NCBI GenBank assembly: GCA_900545185.1
Contig: UQYH01000034.1
Location: 1-19,031 of the forward strand
Direction: 5' to 3'
Origin: an uncultured Eubacteriales bacterium
GTDB lineage: Bacteria; Bacillota; Clostridia; UBA1381; UBA9506
Length of the DNA: 19,031 bases
Under the pieces are notes generated by a model. The model was not told the origin of the DNA. It saw only the letters and a program-made list of their open reading frames with translations, and ran no database searches. The position numbers and the translations under genes were made by a program. How positions within the stretch are numbered: position 1 is the first letter of the stretch; the number at the start of each line of letters is the position of its first letter. Shown in pieces: positions 13,973-19,031 of the stretch.

Positions 13973-15538
13973 TTATTTGCCGAGCACCGAAAGATATTTT
14001 GTGTATGCATCCTGTTCAATGGCAATATATTCTTCAATGCCAAGCTCTTTCATACGGTTTTTAAAGGTCTCAAACTCTGCATCAATATCGCCGCCGACCA
14101 AAATCCAGCTTTGAATGGTTTCCGAAACATAGGTGTCGATCTGTGTTTTTAAGTTTGCCTTACGTTCCTCCTGATCATCGCTGTATGCCATCATCGGCTT
14201 TTCAAACAGTTCGGGGATGTAGTGCTGTTCTTCATATAAGTTCATAGCATCCAGCGCTTCGGGCAATACCCATTGCGATTCGTAGCCGAAGTCCTGCGGA
14301 AAACCAAAGTTAACCGAATGACGCATATAAGCGTTATAGGTGTTGGCTGCCACTTCCTTGTTCTTTAAAACGCTCTCTTTCACAACCTCTTTGCCGTCTA
14401 CCATGTCATAATCCTGGCCTTCAATGCCGAAGTTTGCCAGGCGGATGCCGTCCTCTGACCACCAGAAGTCGAAATATTTCATCGTTAATTCGGGGTTTTT
14501 GTTCATAGAGGAAATCGCCCAGCCCTCACCCGTGGTTTCGGCACGACGGTCAAACACGCGGCGAACGCCCTTTGTGTTGGCCGGCGGCGCCATGGCAACC
14601 ATTTTGTAACCGGGAACAGATTCCCCATACTGGTTGTTTGTGTTCAGTGTGCTGCCAAACCAGTTGTTTGTGATGCCGCCCAAATTGTTAGAGCAAAAAT
14701 AGGTTCTTGCGTCCTTACGGGTAAACACTTCGGGGTCAATCAGCTTTTCATCATACCATTTTTTAACTTCCTTCATGGCAGTTTTAAAATCATCCTCCAT
14801 GGGGCAGAAAACAGCCTTGCCGTTTTCATAATGGAAGTCGCTGCCGGAGTTAAACAGCCATAAAAGCGGCTCTATGGTGTTTTGTCTGTCAAAATAGGCA
14901 ATTTCATCCGCCTGACCGTTTCCGTTCGGGTCGCCGTCACGGAAGGCCTTCATCACTTCGTAAAATTCGTCCACCGTTTCGGGCGCAGATTTACCGACCT
15001 TATCCAGCCAGTCCTGACGGATACACCAGCCGACAGAGGTTGACCCTGCCTGACCGCAGGGAATAAAATACACGCTGCCGTTGCCTGCCGTCGCAAAGTT
15101 CTTCATGGTGGGATGTTCTTCATAATACTTGTTTAAGTTCGGGGCGTTGTCTTTCATTAAATCGTTTAAAGAAATTAACGCACCCTGCATGCCGTACTTG
15201 GTAAAATTCACACGCCGCCAGTCATAAATAACATCCGGAATGTTTTTCGCCGCAACGGCCAGCGCCAACGCCTGATCCATATCCGTTACGTTTTGCGAAA
15301 GAGTGGGAACAAGCTTAACATTGGTCATTCGGTAAGCCTCTTCAAACACATTGTTGGTTTCATAGCCCTCTTTTTGTCTTGCAAACAGCGTCATGGTTAC
15401 GGGTTCGTCACTCAGCTTATGCGTCAGCTTCATGTTTTCATCCGTTGTTGTCGTTTGCGATTTTTTACCGCAGCCGGCAGACCCCAAAAGCGCCGCAACA
15501 CACAATACGGCTGCCGCCGCACGCCACATTTTTTTCAT
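13973..15538 (-). CDS. ABC transporter solute-binding lipoprotein (LplA/YtcQ type)
   Basis: This is a 521-residue extracellular carbohydrate-binding lipoprotein. The chosen start is the ATG at 15538, preceded by AAAGGAGAG; an upstream in-frame start at 15574 would put 12 unlikely residues before MKKMWR. The signal peptide has a lipobox ending SAGC, giving acylated Cys23, followed by a KKSQTTTTDE spacer. The mature part shows the family-1 binding-protein pattern of the large LplA/YtcQ group, with early TMTLFARQKEG, a central DGDPNGNGQADE acidic loop and YFDFWWSEDGIRLANFGIEG. Length fits that group (about 500-560). It captures oligosaccharide outside the membrane and passes it to the two permeases encoded 37 and about 900 bases upstream in the same operon. 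The particular sugar cannot be inferred. Confidence 0.92.
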   Translation of the reverse strand: MKKMWRAAAAVLCVAALLGSAGCGKKSQTTTTDENMKLTHKLSDEPVTMTLFARQKEGYETNNVFEEAYRMTNVKLVPTLSQNVTDMDQALALAVAAKNIPDVIYDWRRVNFTKYGMQGALISLNDLMKDNAPNLNKYYEEHPTMKNFATAGNGSVYFIPCGQAGSTSVGWCIRQDWLDKVGKSAPETVDEFYEVMKAFRDGDPNGNGQADEIAYFDRQNTIEPLLWLFNSGSDFHYENGKAVFCPMEDDFKTAMKEVKKWYDEKLIDPEVFTRKDARTYFCSNNLGGITNNWFGSTLNTNNQYGESVPGYKMVAMAPPANTKGVRRVFDRRAETTGEGWAISSMNKNPELTMKYFDFWWSEDGIRLANFGIEGQDYDMVDGKEVVKESVLKNKEVAANTYNAYMRHSVNFGFPQDFGYESQWVLPEALDAMNLYEEQHYIPELFEKPMMAYSDDQEERKANLKTQIDTYVSETIQSWILVGGDIDAEFETFKNRMKELGIEEYIAIEQDAYTKYLSVLGK

Positions 15539-15575
15539 ACAATAACACTCTCCTTTAATTGTTTTAAAATACATA

Positions 15576-16442
15576 TCAGCCCTTAACGGCGCCGATCATA
15601 ATACCCTTTTCAAAATATTTCTGCACAAACGGATAAGCAATCATCATGGGGATGATGGAAACCATAATCACCGCATAGGTAATCATTTGCAGCGAAGAAT
15701 CAATCATCTGCTCGCCGCCCACACTCAGCTGGAATGTAACATCCACCGTAATGCGCTTTAAGATAACCTGCAAAGGCTGCAACGCTTCGTTTTGCAAAAG
15801 CACCATAGCCCAAAAATAAGAATTCCAGCGTCCCACGCCGTACATAAGCCCGACGGTTGCAATGGCCGCTCTTGAAAGCGGCAGCACAATTTTCCAAAGC
15901 ACCTGCCACTGGTTGGCGCCGTCAATAATGGCCGCCTCTTCAAGCGAATCGGGAATAGACTGGAAAAACGTGCGCATAATAATGACATACATGCTGGCGC
16001 AGCCTGCACCGAGGATGATGGCAAGACGCGTATTTAAAAGCCCCAGCTGCACATAATTTAAATAGTTCGGCACCGTACCGGCATTAAAGAACAGCGCAAT
16101 CAATACCATAACCAGCAAAAACTTTTTGCCGATCAGTTTTTTACGCGAAAGAGGATACGCGCCGAATATGGTTAAAAGCAAATTCACCGCAACACCCACT
16201 ACCGTATAATAAATGGAGTTGGCATACCCTACCCAAATATCCTTTTTGGCAAACACGGCGCGATACGCACCGATCGATACGTCCTTGGGCAGCAAAATGA
16301 CACGACCCGATGCAACCGCTTCTGCCGAGCTGAATGAAGCCGACAGCACATAAATAATCGGATATAAGCAAATCAGCGCAAACACCAAAAGCAAAAAGCC
16401 GTTAATGACGTAAAAAACCTTTTCTCCCTTTGTCTCTCTCAT
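15576..16442 (-). CDS. ytcP: Carbohydrate ABC transporter permease, YtcP/LplC type
   Basis: This is a 288-residue inner-membrane permease of the CUT1 class with about six hydrophobic segments; the first is residues 12-34. The EAA loop that contacts the ATPase is at 168-189 (LEEAAIIDGANQW...VLP), close to the consensus EAAxxDGAxxxxxxxxixlP. The C-terminus PFVQKYFEKGIMIGAVKG is the typical ending of this family. The ATG has an AAGGGGG site just upstream and lies 13 bases after the stop of the partner permease, which indicates co-transcription. It pairs with the LplB-type subunit to form the translocation channel. Confidence 0.93.
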   Translation of the reverse strand: MRETKGEKVFYVINGFLLLVFALICLYPIIYVLSASFSSAEAVASGRVILLPKDVSIGAYRAVFAKKDIWVGYANSIYYTVVGVAVNLLLTIFGAYPLSRKKLIGKKFLLVMVLIALFFNAGTVPNYLNYVQLGLLNTRLAIILGAGCASMYVIIMRTFFQSIPDSLEEAAIIDGANQWQVLWKIVLPLSRAAIATVGLMYGVGRWNSYFWAMVLLQNEALQPLQVILKRITVDVTFQLSVGGEQMIDSSLQMITYAVIMVSIIPMMIAYPFVQKYFEKGIMIGAVKG

Positions 16443-16455
16443 CTATGCCACCCCC

Positions 16456-17421
16456 TTAAAATGCGGAATATTCCGAAACGCGCTTGCTGAAGGTGTTGGA
16501 AGCCAGCACAAGCACCAGTCCGACAACCGAATCAAACAAACCGACGGCCGTTGCCACGCCGTAATTACCCTCGGTTAAACCGGCACGATAGACGTAGGTT
16601 GAAATAACATCCGCCGTTTCGTAGGTTGAAGGCTGATACAGCAAAATAATAGATTCGTAGCTGACGTTAAACATGCTGCCAACGCTTAAAATCAACATGA
16701 CCATAACCGTCGGCATAATGCCCGGTATGGTAATATGCCACAGCTGCCGCAGTTTGCCGCCGCCGTCAATCATGCAGGCCTCATACAGCTGCGAGTCGAT
16801 GGCAGAAAGCGCCGCCACATAAATAATGGCATCGTAACCGCAGTTTTTCCAAATACGCATCAGCACGTAAATCGTCCTGAAATATTCGGGCTTTGATAAA
16901 AAGTAAACCCGTTCGCCGCCGAATTTGGCAATTAACGCATTCACAACACCGGTCGTCGGCGAAAGCATGTTAACAATCATACCGCAGGCCACAACAGCCG
17001 ATATAAAATACGGTGCATACATAAGGGTTTGCAGCGTTTTTTTATACGTGCGGTTTCTCACCTCGTTCAGCATCAGCGCCAACAAAATAGAGGCCGGGAA
17101 GTTAAAAATCATACCGTAAATACCAATTAAAACCGTGTTGCGGATTAACCGCAGGCAATACGGCCCGGTTAAAAACGCCTTAAAGTTATCAAGACCCACC
17201 CAAGGACTTTTGGTAATGCCCTGAAACAAATTGTAGTTTTTAAAGGCAATCACAAGACCGCCCATAGGCTTATAAATAAACAGTATGTACCAAAGCACAA
17301 ACGGGATTAACATAATATACAAAATATAATCCCGCCGCAAAACAGCCGCTGTTTTTAAAAGCCTGCCTTCCTCCTTAACCTTTGCCTGCTGCTTCAGGCT
17401 TGTTTTTGTGTTCATTTGCAT
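16456..17421 (-). CDS. lplB: Carbohydrate ABC transporter permease, LplB type
   Basis: This is a 321-residue inner-membrane permease, first gene of the minus-strand operon. A charged N-terminal tail (1-30) precedes the first membrane segment (about 32-50, ending FIYKPMGG), with five further hydrophobic stretches. The EAA loop is at 212-233 (LYEACMIDGGGKLRQLWHITIP), with Cys for one conserved Ala. PMGGLVIAFKNYN and SPWVGLDNF are LplB-family hallmarks. The first ATG is preferred, with AAAGGG (17427-17432) 5 bases upstream; a second ATG two codons later is possible. No ATP-binding protein follows, so the complex probably uses a shared MsmK-like ATPase. Confidence 0.93.
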   Translation of the reverse strand: MQMNTKTSLKQQAKVKEEGRLLKTAAVLRRDYILYIMLIPFVLWYILFIYKPMGGLVIAFKNYNLFQGITKSPWVGLDNFKAFLTGPYCLRLIRNTVLIGIYGMIFNFPASILLALMLNEVRNRTYKKTLQTLMYAPYFISAVVACGMIVNMLSPTTGVVNALIAKFGGERVYFLSKPEYFRTIYVLMRIWKNCGYDAIIYVAALSAIDSQLYEACMIDGGGKLRQLWHITIPGIMPTVMVMLILSVGSMFNVSYESIILLYQPSTYETADVISTYVYRAGLTEGNYGVATAVGLFDSVVGLVLVLASNTFSKRVSEYSAF

Positions 17422-17501
17422 TACCGCCCTTTACCATAGCATTATAATTTCAACAAATTTAAGCGACCAAAGAACCGATTCTTCGTCATCTTGCATATTT
17501 A

Positions 17502-17531
17502 ATTATAGCAAACCCGTGCAGCGTTGGTAAA
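17502..17531 (-). promoter_or_regulatory. Promoter of the transport and lyase operon
   Basis: On the minus strand a TATAAT (plus 17502-17507) is preceded by TGC, giving an extended -10 TGCTATAAT. An 18-base spacer separates it from TTTACC (17526-17531), a 4/6 match to TTGACA. Transcription would start near 17495, leaving a leader of about 75 bases. A second TATAAT at 17441-17446 with TTGGTC 18 bases away would start transcription almost at the ribosome binding site and is less likely. Confidence 0.55.
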
Positions 17532-17549
17532 TATCTAATTTTTGATATT
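17530..17549. promoter_or_regulatory. Candidate operator: inverted repeat beside the operon -35
   Basis: AATATC (17530-17535) and GATATT (17544-17549) are separated by 8 bases and abut the -35 element of the minus-strand promoter on its upstream side, where an AraC-type activator usually binds. The region also holds TGCATAT at 17492-17498 and 17623-17629 and its inverse ATATGCA at 17561-17567. The sequence is AT-rich, so chance occurrence is a real possibility. Confidence 0.3.
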
Positions 17550-17583
17550 CATGACTAAAAATATGCATTTGGCTTTTGCACCC

Positions 17584-17612
17584 TTGATTTTTTACCAAAA
17601 AGCAACTATAAT
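17584..17612 (+). promoter_or_regulatory. Promoter of the divergent regulator gene
   Basis: TTGATT (17584-17589, 4/6 to TTGACA) and a perfect TATAAT (17607-17612) are separated by exactly 17 bases. Transcription would begin near 17619, about 50 bases ahead of the ATG at 17668. This is a good housekeeping sigma-A type promoter and supports the later start codon rather than one at 17542. Confidence 0.75.
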
Positions 17613-17667
17613 AAAACTATCCTGCATATTGGATGGGAAAGCCGCGACAGACGGGAGAGATACACAC

Positions 17668-18969
17668 ATGAAGCATGGGAGACTGTATAAAAATATACGG
17701 ATTGTCTTATCTGTTTTAATTTTCGGCATTATTTTGGTGCTGACCGTATTAATCGGATACAGCAGTTATAAAGAACAATTGAATGCCGCTCAAAGCACAC
17801 AGAAAAATATTTTACTGAACGTCCAAATGCAGGCCGATAACAACCTGGATATTTGCTTTAAGCTGGCCGAGCAAATGACAATGGACAAAGACATCCTTTC
17901 CTATATAAACAGCGATGATGTGGATTATTATAATTTGCTGCAGGTGCAAAATGTGATTGGCCAAAGCAGCTTACTGACACAGCGCCTGGGCTGCATTTGG
18001 GGCATGTTTAAGGATGGCTCGGAGCATTATGTAACCACGCAGGGCATTTTAAGCTTTCAGGATTTAATGCAAATGGGTGTGTTCAGCCGCGACATTGCCG
18101 CCGATATGACCGACATTCCCGAAGCGCGGTTTGATAACGACTATTTTTCGGCATATGAATATGCCGGCAACAACCCCAATTACGTCAGCTTTGTGTTAAA
18201 AAGAGTGCAGCCGCAGGGCGAACGGAAAGCGGTATATCTTTTTGTTGTGCTGAACATTAACCAAATTACGAGAGCCATAAATGATTTTGATATAAACCGT
18301 TTTGCCATTCGAAGCGGTGATACGCTGATATACGGTACCGATATTCCGACGGACGCAGCACAAACCGAATATTCGAGCACTGTCTCGAATTTGACGTATT
18401 CGTACGGTTCGGCCTACCATATCTCTGTTTTCAGCATGCTGACCCTTGTGTTTGTTCTGATTTTATTTTCCTTATTGGGCGTTTTTGCCATTCGTGTTTT
18501 ATCCGATTTAATTTATCGGCCCGTGCGCAGCATGATTGAAAAGCTTTCGGATGATACGGACGGCACGCACGAAGCCGAATGGGAGGAAACGGAATTTATC
18601 AGCAAGCGTTTTGAATTGGTTGAAACCTATAACCGCAAGCTGAACACCGAGCTGTCTTTAATGAAGGAAAATGCCAAAAACGACTTTTTGCGGAATCTCC
18701 TCTTTTTTGACAACAGCCAAAGCGAGGTATGGCAAAAAAATGAAAAATATTTAGACTGTCCGCTTTTAATCGCCGTTTTAGAGCTTTTCCCTGCCTTAAA
18801 CGTCAGCATTGTGGAGGTTGCGCAGTCTGTGGAAGGCTTTTTGGAAAAAACGCTGGCCGTTGCCGTCAGTTCGTCTCGTATTGCCCTGATTACGCAAAAC
18901 ATTAACATGACGGCCTTTTCTGCCGCCTTAATGAGCTTGGGGACCTGCTATTGGGAAAGCACGACATGA
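17668..18969 (+). CDS. Membrane-anchored AraC-type regulator, N-terminal part, apparently frameshifted
   Basis: The open frame gives 433 residues from the ATG at 17668, which follows GGGAGAG. A frame open from 17542 would begin upstream of the promoter and is rejected. Residues about 10-30 form a first membrane segment, about 31-250 an extracellular sensor region of CACHE-like type, about 252-278 a second membrane segment, then a HAMP-like IYRPVRSMIEKL and a probable coiled coil (ETYNRKLNTELSLMKENAKN). FLRNLLFF followed by a degenerate cytoplasmic domain is the pattern of large (about 750-residue) clostridial and paenibacillar regulators ending in an AraC helix-turn-helix. A histidine-kinase H-box is not seen. 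The frame stops at TGA 18967-18969, before any DNA-binding domain, and homologous-looking sequence continues in the -1 frame. The divergent position implies control of the lyase and transport operon by an external sugar. The AraC end lies outside the window, so that identity is inferred. Confidence 0.75.
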   Translation: MKHGRLYKNIRIVLSVLIFGIILVLTVLIGYSSYKEQLNAAQSTQKNILLNVQMQADNNLDICFKLAEQMTMDKDILSYINSDDVDYYNLLQVQNVIGQSSLLTQRLGCIWGMFKDGSEHYVTTQGILSFQDLMQMGVFSRDIAADMTDIPEARFDNDYFSAYEYAGNNPNYVSFVLKRVQPQGERKAVYLFVVLNINQITRAINDFDINRFAIRSGDTLIYGTDIPTDAAQTEYSSTVSNLTYSYGSAYHISVFSMLTLVFVLILFSLLGVFAIRVLSDLIYRPVRSMIEKLSDDTDGTHEAEWEETEFISKRFELVETYNRKLNTELSLMKENAKNDFLRNLLFFDNSQSEVWQKNEKYLDCPLLIAVLELFPALNVSIVEVAQSVEGFLEKTLAVAVSSSRIALITQNINMTAFSAALMSLGTCYWESTT

Positions 18970-19031
18970 ACATGGACTTTATGGCATGGTTCTCCTTGTA
19001 CCGTGCAACGGGAGAATCGGTTTTTGTCCCG
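18942..19031 (+). pseudogene. Out-of-frame continuation of the regulator
   Basis: From the run GGGG at 18939-18942 the -1 frame is open to the window edge and reads GDLLLGKHDMNMDFMAWFS and on to VFVP. This suits the cytoplasmic domain of the regulator much better than the in-frame GTCYWESTT-stop. One extra G (five instead of four) would join the two parts. The other frame is also open over this short distance, so openness alone is not proof. Confidence 0.5.

Noticed and set aside
15539..15574. Upstream start for the solute-binding lipoprotein
   Set aside because: It would add 12 residues before a standard lipoprotein signal peptide and ignore the AAAGGAGAG site that serves the ATG at 15538.
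17514..17527. CcpA cre-like site near GCAGCGTTGG
   Set aside because: Aligning the central CG leaves the outer TG and CA positions unmatched.
17542..17667. Upstream start for the regulator
   Set aside because: The added residues would span the best plus-strand promoter (17584-17612), so the transcript would begin downstream of that start.

Overview
The window looks like part of a polysaccharide-utilisation locus from a Gram-positive, S-layer-bearing anaerobe of the Clostridia. The evidence is a set of SLH-domain surface proteins, a lipobox-bearing solute-binding protein with LplB/YtcP-type sugar permeases, strong GGAGG-type ribosome binding sites and a roughly balanced base composition. Giant SLH-anchored carbohydrate-active enzymes of this style are known in gut pectin and glycan degraders such as Monoglobus; that placement is inference only.

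Layout. Seven genes lie on the minus strand, read from about 17.4 kb down to 0.2 kb: permease (LplB type), permease (YtcP type), solute-binding lipoprotein, an 888-residue N-terminal SLH protein, a 512-residue secreted protein with two LamG-like domains, a 2520-residue heparinase II/III-type polysaccharide lyase anchored by C-terminal SLH domains, and a cytoplasmic GH3 hydrolase. Gaps are 13 to 121 bases. Three gaps (13.9, 9.6 and 1.9 kb) hold clear inverted repeats without a following T-run, so they look like RNA-processing or stabilising hairpins rather than simple terminators. On the plus strand, from 17.67 kb to the right edge, is a divergent membrane-anchored regulator of the CACHE/TM/AraC type. 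It is interrupted by an apparent -1 frameshift at a run of four Gs and then leaves the window. The left edge (1-206) carries no gene and holds a 107-base nested palindrome that may be a small repeated element and also end the operon.

How the genes may work together (inference): the giant lyase and the two other exported proteins bind and cut a uronic-acid-containing polymer at the cell surface, the lipoprotein and two permeases import the fragments, and the GH3 enzyme trims them inside the cell. The divergent regulator would sense the sugar outside and switch on the operon from the shared 246-base intergenic region. No transporter ATPase, no GH88/GH105 unsaturated-uronyl hydrolase and no sulfatase is encoded here; these would have to come from elsewhere in the genome.

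No tRNA, rRNA, CRISPR, transposase or phage gene was seen. No gene-free stretch exceeds 300 bases.
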